A stretch of 64,000 nt of DNA from Gordonia heveisoli (GCF_030315745.1 NZ_JASXSH010000022.1:1-64000); one strand, 5' to 3'; numbered from the stretch's first letter, positions 36,722 through 45,159 are shown. Made by a program: numbers and translations. The notes: generated from the letters alone by a model not told the origin.

Positions 36722-36853
36722 TTCTGCCCCTTTTGCAACAGAGGCTTCTGACGCTAACGACTCGTCCGCCGAGCCGCCAACCCGGTTACGGAATCGGAAT
36801 CAGCCCGCGACCCGATGCAGATACAACAGTCACGGCGGGACAGTCGGCGCACC

Positions 36854-37807
36854 TCAAGCCGGGCATCGTCCCCGCGGCAAGGACCGCAGGTGACGTGACA
36901 ACCAGTTCGCGACCGCATTGAGGGCCGCAACACCTCCCGACATCGATCCGGCAAGCGCGCTCATCGCGACGGCCGTCGCCCGTCCGTCGCCGAAGGTGAT
37001 GATGCCGATCTGGCGGACCAGATAGCCCGACGATTCGCCCGGCCCCCACCCGCCCTTGACCGCCGTCGACGTCGGCGCACGCATGATCTCCACACCCCAC
37101 TGCTGATTGCCCGCCACACGCCCCATCAACCCGCGCACATGATCGGTGCCGGGCATACAGGGCAGATGCGCGGTGAAGGTGGCCGCGGCCGAAAGCGACC
37201 ACCGCGTCTGCCCGAAGATGGTGTACCCGGCCCGGCGTTGCCGTGCAGGCACCACCGACGTCTGGTCGCCACCCTCGCGAAGGACCGACGTGACCGCTTG
37301 CGCGGCAGCCGCATCCGAGCCGAGCGACGACCACAACGTCTGGGCCGCATCGTTGTCGGAGTCGATGATGGCGGCGGTCTCGGCGGCCGACGGGCCGTTC
37401 ACCCGCTCGGCGGCGACGGCCAACGGCACCTTGATCGTGGACCAGGCGACCCGGTCGGTCCGATCGCCGAGGGTCAGGGCGGCGACCGCGTCACCGCCAA
37501 CCGGCGCCATCGCGACCCCGACGGTCGCACCCGTGACGGACACCGCAGCCGTGAAGCTGTCGCGCAGCCCCGGATAGTCCGCCCCCCGCGTCGTCGGCAC
37601 CGACGACGAACCAGATTCCACACCCGGCGGTGACGACCCGATGGTCGAGGTCACCGTGACGGTGGCGGCGGGCTGATCGGCCTCCGGCGACGAACATCCG
37701 GCCAGCACACCCGGACCCACCAGCACGACACCCACCAGCGCCACCGCCCGAACCCACGACCTGCGGCGCAACCCGCCTCCGATGACCCTCACCGATGCGA
37801 CCCCCAT
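36854..37807 (-). CDS. lipoprotein paralogue with beta-lactamase-type motifs
   Basis: The 317-residue product has a lipobox LAGC (lipidated Cys38), a Thr/Ser/Pro-rich linker (about 40-75) and an SxxK domain: Ser123-T-I-Lys126, Ser150-Asp-Asn152, Lys251-Gly-Gly. It aligns along its length with the secreted protein downstream (CMPG/CMDG, NQQWGV, VKGGWGP, GYLVRQ), so the pair arose by duplication. Cys217 and Cys315 match the other copy's cysteines. Its ATG overlaps the kinase stop as TGATG, pointing to translational coupling with the receptor kinase. Substrate and activity are unknown. Confidence 0.85.
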   Translation of the reverse strand: MGVASVRVIGGGLRRRSWVRAVALVGVVLVGPGVLAGCSSPEADQPAATVTVTSTIGSSPPGVESGSSSVPTTRGADYPGLRDSFTAAVSVTGATVGVAMAPVGGDAVAALTLGDRTDRVAWSTIKVPLAVAAERVNGPSAAETAAIIDSDNDAAQTLWSSLGSDAAAAQAVTSVLREGGDQTSVVPARQRRAGYTIFGQTRWSLSAAATFTAHLPCMPGTDHVRGLMGRVAGNQQWGVEIMRAPTSTAVKGGWGPGESSGYLVRQIGIITFGDGRATAVAMSALAGSMSGGVAALNAVANWLSRHLRSLPRGRCPA

Positions 37808-39321
37808 CAGTAGATGTGTACCACCGCGTCGTTACCTCCCCGGCAGATCACGATGCCGGATTCCGGTGCGCACGACATCTGATACGACTGGCTGGTGACC
37901 GGGCTGTAGGCGGTCACCACCCGGGCGGTACCCTTCGGCCCCGACCGCAGGTATGCATCGCGGACGGCCGCCGCGAACGAACAACTCGTCACCTGGGTAC
38001 CGATCCCGACCGTCGAATCGCAGGGCACCGATCCAGGTGGCGGGGTGACCGGGGTCACCGGCGATTCAGAGGCCGGGGTCGACGGAGTCTCGCCACCCGG
38101 GACCACCTTGGTCACCGTCGAGGTGCTCGCGGCGGGAGTATCCGACGAATCGTCGCCACCACGACCGAAGAGCAGGATGCCGCCGAGCACCACCACCCCG
38201 ATGATCGCCACTGCGATCACCCCGAACAGTATCGGCATCACCGGCGAATTCTTTTGCCGTGCAGGGGGATACGACGACGGCGGTGGCGGATACCCGACCG
38301 GCCCGGAGGCCGTCGGGACCCCGGCGGCCGGGGTCACCGTACGCGGCGGAAGCCCGGGCACGCGCAGCGTCGGATCAGAACCGGTCTGTTGCGGCCATGC
38401 CTGCCCCGCGGGTGCCGCGGTGACGGTCGGCGGGGCCGGGTTGATGGACGGCCGGGCCGGGGTGATGGTCGGCGGAGCCGACACCGGCTGCGTCGGCGCC
38501 ACCAGCGCGGCGTGCGCGGCGCGCGCGAGATCACTCGCCCGGTGAAACCGTTGAGCCGGATCGAGGGCGAGACCCCGGCCGATGACCGGGTCGAAGGCCG
38601 CGGGCACGTCGACGTTGACCGAGCTCGGAGCCGGGGGCGGACCGGACAGCGCCGCCATCAGCGACGCACTGACCGAATCGGCCGGATGCGGGACCTGCCC
38701 GGTCAGGCACTCGAACAACACACAGGACAGCGCGTAGATGTCGGCGGCCGCGGTGATCTCGGCGTCGTCGAAGAGTTCGGGTGCCATATACGCGACGGAA
38801 CCGATCGCGGTGCCGGCCTGGGTGAGGTGGGTGTCGTCGGCGGCGTGGGCGATACCGAAATCGACGAGGTAGGCGAAATCATCCGCGCCGACCAGGATGT
38901 TCTCCGGCTTCACGTCACGGTGCACGAGCCGTTGTGCATGCGCCGCATCCAGCGCGGAAGCCACCTGCGCGACGATGGCGACCGCACGCGAAGGATCGAG
39001 ACGGTGCTCGCGTTTGAGGAGCGCGCGCAGGTCCTCCCCCTCGACCAGGCGCATGTCGATGAACAGCACGCCGTCGATCTGACCCCAGTCGTGGATCGGG
39101 ATCACATGCGGCTCACCAAGTCTGGCGGCGGCATGCGACTCGCGGCGGAACCGCTCCTGGTACATCGAATCGGTCGCCAGTCCGGCGTTGAGCAACTTCA
39201 GCGCGACGACCCGATCCTTGACCGTGTCGTAGGCGCGATACACCTCGCCCATCCCGCCGCGACCCAGCAGCTTGTCCAGCCGGTACGGGCCGAACTGCCT
39301 GGTGACGCGCTCATCGGACAT
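37807..39321 (-). CDS. receptor-type Ser/Thr protein kinase
   Basis: From the ATG at 39321 the protein has 504 residues. The kinase domain (about 11-275) shows GRGGMGEVY, ATP-binding Lys42, HRDVKPEN with catalytic Asp136, and DFG at 154-156. A Pro/Thr-rich linker, one membrane segment (about 362-386), a second linker and a small exterior domain (about 430-504) with four cysteines (434, 447, 484, 493) follow. The exterior domain has no PASTA repeats; its YSPVT and CRGGN patterns occur, as I recall, in actinobacterial secreted proteins. It is first in a three-gene operon with two beta-lactamase-fold proteins, which may act as ligand sensors or targets; this is inference. Confidence 0.92.
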   Translation of the reverse strand: MSDERVTRQFGPYRLDKLLGRGGMGEVYRAYDTVKDRVVALKLLNAGLATDSMYQERFRRESHAAARLGEPHVIPIHDWGQIDGVLFIDMRLVEGEDLRALLKREHRLDPSRAVAIVAQVASALDAAHAQRLVHRDVKPENILVGADDFAYLVDFGIAHAADDTHLTQAGTAIGSVAYMAPELFDDAEITAAADIYALSCVLFECLTGQVPHPADSVSASLMAALSGPPPAPSSVNVDVPAAFDPVIGRGLALDPAQRFHRASDLARAAHAALVAPTQPVSAPPTITPARPSINPAPPTVTAAPAGQAWPQQTGSDPTLRVPGLPPRTVTPAAGVPTASGPVGYPPPPSSYPPARQKNSPVMPILFGVIAVAIIGVVVLGGILLFGRGGDDSSDTPAASTSTVTKVVPGGETPSTPASESPVTPVTPPPGSVPCDSTVGIGTQVTSCSFAAAVRDAYLRSGPKGTARVVTAYSPVTSQSYQMSCAPESGIVICRGGNDAVVHIY

Positions 39322-39397
39322 GTCACCGAGCTTAGGCTGCCACATCCGCCACCACATGCCGTCGGCAGCAGGATCGCCCAAAGAGACGACGTCGCCG

Positions 39398-40624
39398 TCA
39401 GATCACCCCATGCAACGGCGGCCGTTCACCTACCAAGGCATACCGGCCGATACGTTGTAGCTTCCACCGCACCGGATCGTGCAGCGTATGGGTGCGACCG
39501 TCGCGCCAGTACCGGTCCAGACCGTCACCCCCGACTGCGCTGCGGGTACCGCCGACCTCGAACAGCGCCGACGACACGGCCGTCACCACCCGATCGGCCA
39601 CGACTTTTCCGGTCGCCACCGCAATCGACGCCCGTGCGACCGCGTCGGCGGATTCGGCATCTGCCCGGTGGGCAACCGCCTCGTCCACGCGCCGACCGGC
39701 CTCGGCGAGTACCGCCTCGGCCGTCGCTACCTCGACCGCGAGTTCGCCGAACCGCTGCACCAACAACGGATCGTCGGTGGCCTGATCCACCCCGGCCTCG
39801 AACCACGGCCGCGACTTCGTGCGGACGAACTCCCCCGCCGCCGCCAGCGCCCCGCGGGCGATGCCCACGTCGATCGCGACGTGCAGCAGTTGCGCGAATG
39901 CTCCGTAGCCGGTGGGCGCCGAGACCGCACCGGCGCGCGCCACCAGGTCGGCCGAGGACACCGCCACCTCGGTCAGGCGCACCGTCCCCGATCCGGTGGT
40001 CCGCTGCCCCAGGGCATTCCAGTCGTCGATCACCTCGACGCCGGGAGCGTCGGCCTGGATGAACGCGATGTACTCGCCCGACGCCAGCCCGACCGCAGGC
40101 TCGTCGAGGCGGGCCAGGACGGCCAGGGTGTGTGCAAACAGCGAACCGGTGCAGTAGAACTTCTCACCGTTCAGGACGAATCCGCCGTCGGCGGCCGGTG
40201 TCAGCCGGGTGGTGATGTCGGCGATCGTCTTACCGCCACGCTCGGATTGGGCGTTGGCGACCCGGCCACCATCGAGGACGGCACCGAAGATCCGTGCCGA
40301 CAGGTCGCCGTCACCGACCAGCCGGAGCAGGTTCAGATAGACGAAATGACTGTGCGGAATCTGCGCGATACTCGGATCGGCCGCGGCCAGGATGGCGATC
40401 ACCTCGGCGACCACGCTCGGTGGCAGATCGGCGCCACCGAACTCGGCAGGCACGGTCAGTGCGAGCAGACCGGCCGCCGACAATCGATCGATCTCGTCGT
40501 GGGGCAGCCGGCGCCGCCGATCGCGGTCGGCGGCCCCGGCGGCGAATTCCACCGCCAGGGTGCGCGCCGATTCCAGCGCCTGCGCTGCCGAGGTGATGCG
40601 AATTGCGGGTGACGCGAGGGTCAT
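39398..40624 (-). CDS. sfnB: acyl-CoA-dehydrogenase-family flavoprotein, SfnB-like
   Basis: The 408-residue protein has the acyl-CoA dehydrogenase layout, with IPHSHFVYLNLLR, GEKFYCTGSLFA and a late RYWRDGRTHTLHDP region. The latter replaces the usual catalytic motif and marks the SfnB/DszC-like monooxygenase group. SfnB is linked to growth on dimethyl sulfone, with FMN-dependent oxygen chemistry proposed. Its ATG overlaps the sfnG stop by four bases (40621-40624), so the two are co-translated. A partner flavin reductase is not encoded nearby. Confidence 0.83.
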   Translation of the reverse strand: MTLASPAIRITSAAQALESARTLAVEFAAGAADRDRRRRLPHDEIDRLSAAGLLALTVPAEFGGADLPPSVVAEVIAILAAADPSIAQIPHSHFVYLNLLRLVGDGDLSARIFGAVLDGGRVANAQSERGGKTIADITTRLTPAADGGFVLNGEKFYCTGSLFAHTLAVLARLDEPAVGLASGEYIAFIQADAPGVEVIDDWNALGQRTTGSGTVRLTEVAVSSADLVARAGAVSAPTGYGAFAQLLHVAIDVGIARGALAAAGEFVRTKSRPWFEAGVDQATDDPLLVQRFGELAVEVATAEAVLAEAGRRVDEAVAHRADAESADAVARASIAVATGKVVADRVVTAVSSALFEVGGTRSAVGGDGLDRYWRDGRTHTLHDPVRWKLQRIGRYALVGERPPLHGVI

Positions 40625-41733
40625 GCGACACCGGCGGGAGCTTCGGCGGCCTCCAGCTCACGTACGAGCGGCAGCACCTTCTCGCCGAAGTACTCGATCT
40701 CCTCCTGGAAGTGCAGGAAGCCGCCGAGGATGAGGTCGACGCCGAGACGCTTGTAGGCGACGATTCGCTCCGCAACCTGCTCGGGCGTCCCGATCAGCTG
40801 CGTGCGGAATCCGTCGTTGTACTGGACGAGATCCTCGAAGGTCGAATCCGCCCACATGCCCTGCTTGTCCCCGGTGGAGTTGCCTGCCTGTTGCACCGCA
40901 CTCCGGAATCCTTCCACTGCTGGACGATTCGCCTTCTCCACGATCTCGCGGAGAGTGTCGCGAGCCTCCTTCTCGGTGTCGCGGGCGATGATGAAGCCGT
41001 TGAGTCCGAATTTGACCGACCGGTCGTGTGCCCGGGCGACCGCACGCAGGTCGTCGAGTTGCTCGGTGACGCCGTCGAAATCCTTGCCGTTGGAGAAGTA
41101 CCAGTCGGCGTAGCGGCCACCGTTGTTGCGGGCAGCCGTCGAGTTGCCGCCCTGGAAGAGTTCGGGGTTGGGCCGTTCCGGGGTGTTGAGCGGCTTGGGC
41201 TTCAGTGTGAAGTCGTGGATGCGGTAGAAGTCACCGCTGAACTCGACGTCGTCCTCTGTCCAGATCTTGCGGATCGCCTGCAGGAACTCGCCGCTGCGGC
41301 GGTAGCGCTCGTCGTGCTCGAGCCACTGCTCGCCGAGGTGGATGAACTCGTCCTTGAACCAGCCGCTGACGACGTTGATCGCGAAGCGTCCGTTGGACAG
41401 GTGGTCGGCGGTGGCGCCGAACTTCGCCAGCACGGCCGGGTGCCACAGCCCCGGATGGACGGCGGCGATCACCTTGAGCCGCTGCGTCGCGAGTAGCAGC
41501 GCGAGGCTGAAACTGGTGGACTCATGCTGGAATTCGGCACCGTAGCTGGCCTCGTAGCGCACCTGCGAGAGGGCATATTCGAAGCCGTTGTTCTCCGCGG
41601 TCTGTGCGAGCTTGACGTTGTACTCGTAGTCCCAGCTCGTGCGCTGTTCGATGTCACTGGTGACCAGGCCCCCACTGACGTTGGGCACCCAGTAGGCGAA
41701 CTTGATCTGATCGGCGATGGATTCGGTGGACAT
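40621..41733 (-). CDS. sfnG: dimethyl sulfone monooxygenase SfnG
   Basis: The 370-residue luciferase-like protein has KFAYWVPNVSGGLVTSDIEQRT near the start, HPGLWHPAVLAKFGATADHLSNGR, GWFKDEFIHLGEQWLEHDERYRR and FQGGNSTAARNNGGRYADWYF. These are characteristic of the SfnG group. SfnG uses FMNH2 and oxygen to turn dimethyl sulfone into methanesulfinate. It has a good GGAGG ribosome-binding site before the ATG, is coupled to sfnB, and lies 89 bases after ssuD, so ssuD-sfnG-sfnB is a likely sulfur-scavenging operon. Induction under sulfate limitation is expected from homologues. Confidence 0.88.
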   Translation of the reverse strand: MSTESIADQIKFAYWVPNVSGGLVTSDIEQRTSWDYEYNVKLAQTAENNGFEYALSQVRYEASYGAEFQHESTSFSLALLLATQRLKVIAAVHPGLWHPAVLAKFGATADHLSNGRFAINVVSGWFKDEFIHLGEQWLEHDERYRRSGEFLQAIRKIWTEDDVEFSGDFYRIHDFTLKPKPLNTPERPNPELFQGGNSTAARNNGGRYADWYFSNGKDFDGVTEQLDDLRAVARAHDRSVKFGLNGFIIARDTEKEARDTLREIVEKANRPAVEGFRSAVQQAGNSTGDKQGMWADSTFEDLVQYNDGFRTQLIGTPEQVAERIVAYKRLGVDLILGGFLHFQEEIEYFGEKVLPLVRELEAAEAPAGVA

Positions 41734-41759
41734 GATTACCTCCGGTGAGAGCGGTCGGA

Positions 41760-41771
41760 CGGACCGGTCCG
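41760..41771. promoter_or_regulatory. CGGACC/GGTCCG palindrome before sfnG
   Basis: The perfect 12-base palindrome CGGACCGGTCCG sits 27 bases before the sfnG start, between ssuD and sfnG. The same half-site appears, with a seven-base spacer, in the hairpin before ssuD. A shared operator is possible; short GC palindromes are common by chance here. Confidence 0.35.
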
Positions 41772-41822
41772 CTCGTGATGACGTGTGTATGTGGTGGGAG
41801 ACGAGATCGGGCGTCGGCCGGA

Positions 41823-42998
41823 TCAGGACGAGGCGGCCTGCAGGGTGGGCAGGAACGCGCCGCGCACCGGCTCCTGGCCGGCCTCATCGTCGTCGAGCAA
41901 GCCCAGTCGAGCCAGCGCCGGACGGACACCCTCGCCGAAGTGATAGGCCTCCTCCAGATGCGGATAGCCCGACAGCACAAAGTGTTCGAGGCCCAGCGCG
42001 GAGTACTCGGCGATCAGCTCGGCGACCTCGTCATAGGAACCGACGAGCGCGGTACCGGCTCCGCCGCGGACCAGACCGACACCCGACCACACGCCGGGGT
42101 GGATCTGCAGCGAACGGGGGTCTGCGCCATTGGCGAATCCGGCACCGCGATTGTGCAGTTCCGACATCCGCCGCTGCCCTTCGGATTCCGATTGGGCCAG
42201 GTTCTGCTGGGCCGCGGCAACCGTCGCCGGATCGAGATTGGACAGCAACCGCTCCGCCTCGGTCCACGCCTGCGCGGAGGTCTCGCGGGCAATCACGTGG
42301 AACCGAATCCCGTGCGAGACATCGCGGGCACGCTCCGCGGCGAGACCGTTGATCCAGTTGATCTTGTCGGCCACCGCGTCCGGACGCTCACCCCAGGTGA
42401 GGTAGACGTCGGCGTATTCGGCGGCGACGTCACCGGCGGCAGGCGACGAACCGCCGAAGAAGACCTGCGGCACCGGATCGGGCCGTCGACCGAGGGTCGC
42501 ACCCTCCACCCGCAGGTGCTTTCCGACGACGTCGACGGGTTCGTCCGAGGTCCACAACCGCCGGACGATGTCGAGGTACTCCCCGCACCGCTCGTACCGC
42601 GCGTTCTTCGCCAGGAAATCCCCGAAGGCACGCTGCTCGGAGGACTCCCCACCGGTCACGACGTTGACCAGCAGACGCCCCTGCGAGTGGTACTGGAAGG
42701 TGGTGGCCATCTGCGCGGCCAGGGTCGGACTCAGCAGCCCTGGGCGGAAGGCCACCAGGAACTTCAGCGTCTCGGTCGCATCGATCAGCGCAGCGGTGGT
42801 CAACCAGGCGTCCTCACACCACAATCCGGCGGGTGTCAGCACTGCTTCGAATCCATTGATCTCGGCCGCGCCGGCCAGTTGCTTCAGGTAACGCAGGTCG
42901 GCGGGACGATCACCGGTCATCTGGCTGCCGTGGCCACCCGCAATCAGATTGCGCGAATCACCGTACGTGGGCAGAAACCAGTGGAAGTGCAGAGACAC
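41823..42998 (-). CDS. ssuD: FMNH2-dependent alkanesulfonate monooxygenase
   Basis: The GTG at 42998, with AAGGAAAGG upstream, starts a 391-residue luciferase-like protein. SsuD features include FHWFLPTYGDSR, the substrate-pocket stretch LTPAGLWCEDAWL, FQYHSQGRLLVNVVTGG and VFFGGSSPAAGDVAAEYADVYLTWGE. It desulfonates alkanesulfonates to aldehyde and sulfite using FMNH2 and oxygen. No ssuE reductase or SsuABC transporter is nearby, so these must be encoded elsewhere. It heads the ssuD-sfnG-sfnB group; methanesulfinate from SfnG can, after oxidation to methanesulfonate, be a substrate of this family. Confidence 0.9.
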   Translation of the reverse strand: MSLHFHWFLPTYGDSRNLIAGGHGSQMTGDRPADLRYLKQLAGAAEINGFEAVLTPAGLWCEDAWLTTAALIDATETLKFLVAFRPGLLSPTLAAQMATTFQYHSQGRLLVNVVTGGESSEQRAFGDFLAKNARYERCGEYLDIVRRLWTSDEPVDVVGKHLRVEGATLGRRPDPVPQVFFGGSSPAAGDVAAEYADVYLTWGERPDAVADKINWINGLAAERARDVSHGIRFHVIARETSAQAWTEAERLLSNLDPATVAAAQQNLAQSESEGQRRMSELHNRGAGFANGADPRSLQIHPGVWSGVGLVRGGAGTALVGSYDEVAELIAEYSALGLEHFVLSGYPHLEEAYHFGEGVRPALARLGLLDDDEAGQEPVRGAFLPTLQAASS

Positions 42999-43022
42999 CG
43001 GACACCTTTCCTTCTGAGACAG

Positions 43023-43047
43023 CATCGGACCGCGATCGGGTCCGATG
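43023..43047. promoter_or_regulatory. hairpin in the leader of ssuD
   Basis: Nine-base arms CATCGGACC and GGTCCGATG surround a seven-base spacer, 25 bases upstream of the ssuD start. It could be an operator or an RNA hairpin. It does not match a riboswitch known to me. Confidence 0.5.
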
Positions 43048-43171
43048 GCAGTGTGCCCGCGAGCTACTTCTCAACCCACCATTGAAATCGTGATGGCTCG
43101 AAGTCGACAGAATGCGCCCGGCCCCGGTATCGCGGCACGCGAAGCCGGTCGACCCCGACGGCGAGGTGCGG

Positions 43172-43834
43172 CTATTCGGTTCCGCTGCGCCAACGACCCA
43201 TGCCGAGGAACACCATCACGAGCTGACGCTCGGTTCGGGTGACGACATCGGATTCCCAATCACGGCCGCGTCGGTCGCCGTCGAGGAGTTCGGCGACGGC
43301 GGTGAGCATGATGGTGACGATCAGGTCGGCGGCGAGTTCGAGATCTTCGGCCTCCCACCGGGCGAGGTCGGGTAGCCGCGCCAGGTCGATCGCGAGTTCC
43401 TTGGCGAACAACCGCAATTCGGTGTCGATCGCCCGTCGGATCTCGGTCACTCCCCCATGTTGCTCACGAATCAGGAATCGGAACTGCGACTCGTTGTCGC
43501 GGACGTGCCGCATCAGGATTTCCAGCGAGATCCGTGCGGTGGGCAACACCTGCCGCGAGGCGAGGTCGCGGCGCCCTTCGCGCAATGTCCGCCGCAGGAC
43601 CCGCATCGAATCCTCGACGAGGGTCACACCGAGGTCTTCCATAGAGGCGAAATGGCGGTAGAAGGCCGTCGGGACGATTCCCGCACCGCGCGCCACCTCG
43701 CGCAGGCTGATGCTGCCGAAACTCCGTTCGGCGACCAGTTCCATGGTGGTGTCCAGCAGCGCCTGCCGGGTCTGATTCTTGCGGTCAGCCCGCGACTGCG
43801 TCTCACGCTGGCTCGAGTGTCGAGTCCGGGTCAC
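43172..43834 (-). CDS. TetR-family regulator of the desaturase operon
   Basis: This 220-residue repressor (GTG start at 43834) has an N-terminal helix-turn-helix with ISLREVARGAGIVPTAFYRHFASMEDLG (about 43-70) and a helical C-terminal domain. It is divergent from the reductase-desaturase genes; the 177 bases between contain two operator-like palindromes. In mycobacteria, DesA3/reductase genes are controlled by TetR proteins sensing acyl-CoAs, so this is the probable local regulator. It is not certain whether it also acts on ssuD downstream. Confidence 0.87.
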   Translation of the reverse strand: MTRTRHSSQRETQSRADRKNQTRQALLDTTMELVAERSFGSISLREVARGAGIVPTAFYRHFASMEDLGVTLVEDSMRVLRRTLREGRRDLASRQVLPTARISLEILMRHVRDNESQFRFLIREQHGGVTEIRRAIDTELRLFAKELAIDLARLPDLARWEAEDLELAADLIVTIMLTAVAELLDGDRRGRDWESDVVTRTERQLVMVFLGMGRWRSGTE

Positions 43835-43958
43835 GCACCGAGTCTAGGCGTCAGGAGGCACGCCCCCGGACCGAACCCACCCCCATTGGTGACGGCGGTC
43901 ACGAAATTCTCCCTTGACGCCGCACCGAGAACATATGCCACACTTGTTTGTGTACAGT

Positions 43959-43990
43959 TGTTCACTGAAACATCGTTGTTCACTGGAACA
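43959..43990. promoter_or_regulatory. two tandem TGTTC-type palindromes before the reductase-desaturase genes
   Basis: Sites 43959-43972 (TGTTCACTGAAACA) and 43977-43990 (TGTTCACTGGAACA) differ at one base. The second has perfect TGTTC/GAACA arms. The starts are 18 bases apart and the nearer one ends 21 bases before the start codon at 44012. The divergent TetR gene at 43172-43834 is the likely source of the binding protein. Confidence 0.7.
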
Positions 43991-44011
43991 GCATCCGAAG
44001 GGAGCCAGCCC

Positions 44012-45085
44012 ATGAGCATCCTGAACCGATGGATCGGCTCGGTCGTCGAGGCCACCGTGACACCCCACCCGCTCGACCGCTACCTCGAGCTGGTCGACCC
44101 CATGCTGACCTGGCGCGATATGCGCGCCCGCGTCGTCGCCATCAACCACCCCACCCCGCGCACCGTGCGCCTGCGACTGCGGCCCACCCGCCAGTGGCGC
44201 GGCCACCGGGCCGGACAGTTCGTACAGCTCGGCGTCGTTATCGACGGCGTTCGGCACACGCGCTGCTTCTCGCCGGCCAACGCCGCCTGCGACGCGCACA
44301 GCGACATCGAATTGCTCGTGACCAGCCACGACGACGGGTTCGTGTCCCGCCACCTGGCACACGACGCCAGAGTGGGTGATGTCCTACAGCTGTCGCAGGC
44401 CGGCGGAGATTTCCACCTGCCAAGCATCGACCCGACCTCGATCGTTCTCGTCAGCGGTGGGAGTGGGATTACACCTGTACTCTCAATCCTGCGAACACTT
44501 GTCGCGAGTCACTACGGAGGACGCATCACGTTCGTGCACTATGTGCCGAGCGCCGCCGACCTCGCCTATCGCGCCGAACTCACCGCCCTGGCTGCCCTGG
44601 AACCCAATCTCGACCTACGGATCCACTACACCCGGGCCGGCGGTGGGCACTTCACCGGCGACCATCTCGACGGAATCGACGATCTTGCCACCGCAGACGT
44701 ATTCGTCTGCGGCCCACCGTCGCTGATGGACGCCGTCGAAACCTTCCACCACGATGCCGAACTCCTCGGCCCGCTGCACCGCGAGGCATTCACCGCCGCG
44801 GCGCCGATCAGCGTCGACCCCGATCAGCCGGTGAGCGGGGACCTATCGTTCTCCGCGTCGTCGACCGCCGTCGCCAACGACGGTCGCACCATCCTCGACC
44901 AGGCCGAATCGGCGGGCCTGCGTCCCGAATTCGGTTGCCGTATGGGGATCTGCTTCTCCTGCACCGCAACCAAGGTCTCCGGATGCACCCGCAACGTGCT
45001 CACCGGCGAGACCGACTCCGAAGCCGACACCCAGATCCAGCTCTGCGTCAACGCCCCCGTGGGCGACGTGGACATCCGCATCTAG
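44012..45085 (+). CDS. ferredoxin/flavodoxin-NADPH-type reductase for DesA3
   Basis: The 357-residue protein (ATG at 44012, AAGGGAG upstream) has an FAD-binding domain with GQFVQLG and RCFSPA (here HTRCFSPAN), an NADPH-binding domain with VSGGSGITP, and a C-terminal plant-type [2Fe-2S] domain. The cluster cysteines are 309, 314, 317 and 345 (CRMGICFSC and QLC). It should pass electrons from NADPH to the desaturase 75 bases downstream, as Rv3230c does for DesA3 in M. tuberculosis. Its stop codon lies within a threefold 15-base repeat. Confidence 0.92.
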   Translation: MSILNRWIGSVVEATVTPHPLDRYLELVDPMLTWRDMRARVVAINHPTPRTVRLRLRPTRQWRGHRAGQFVQLGVVIDGVRHTRCFSPANAACDAHSDIELLVTSHDDGFVSRHLAHDARVGDVLQLSQAGGDFHLPSIDPTSIVLVSGGSGITPVLSILRTLVASHYGGRITFVHYVPSAADLAYRAELTALAALEPNLDLRIHYTRAGGGHFTGDHLDGIDDLATADVFVCGPPSLMDAVETFHHDAELLGPLHREAFTAAAPISVDPDQPVSGDLSFSASSTAVANDGRTILDQAESAGLRPEFGCRMGICFSCTATKVSGCTRNVLTGETDSEADTQIQLCVNAPVGDVDIRI

Positions 45086-45120
45086 CCCAGCCGCATCTGG
45101 CCCAGCCGCATCTAGCCCAG
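45076..45120. repeat. three tandem 15-base repeats spanning a stop codon
   Basis: The unit CCGCATCTRGCCCAG is repeated three times (45076-45090, 45091-45105, 45106-45120); the middle copy has G where the others have A. The TAG in the first copy is the stop of the reductase gene. Because the unit is five codons long, the later copies stay in frame, and loss or mutation of the first TAG would add only about 10 residues before the third copy's TAG. Confidence 0.9.
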
Positions 45121-45159
45121 CCGTCCGGCCCACCCCTACATCGAAGGAGGAACCACGCC

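Noticed and set aside
36722-36853. Extra small gene between the two SxxK proteins
   Set aside because: Short frames here have no ribosome-binding site and no protein-like pattern; it looks like an intercistronic spacer.
37795-40062. Very long Arg/Pro-rich frame opposite the kinase and sfnB
   Set aside because: Covers two good genes on the other strand and has no domain pattern.
43023-43047. Sulfur-related riboswitch before ssuD
   Set aside because: A single hairpin without further helices or known conserved bases; left as a possible operator.
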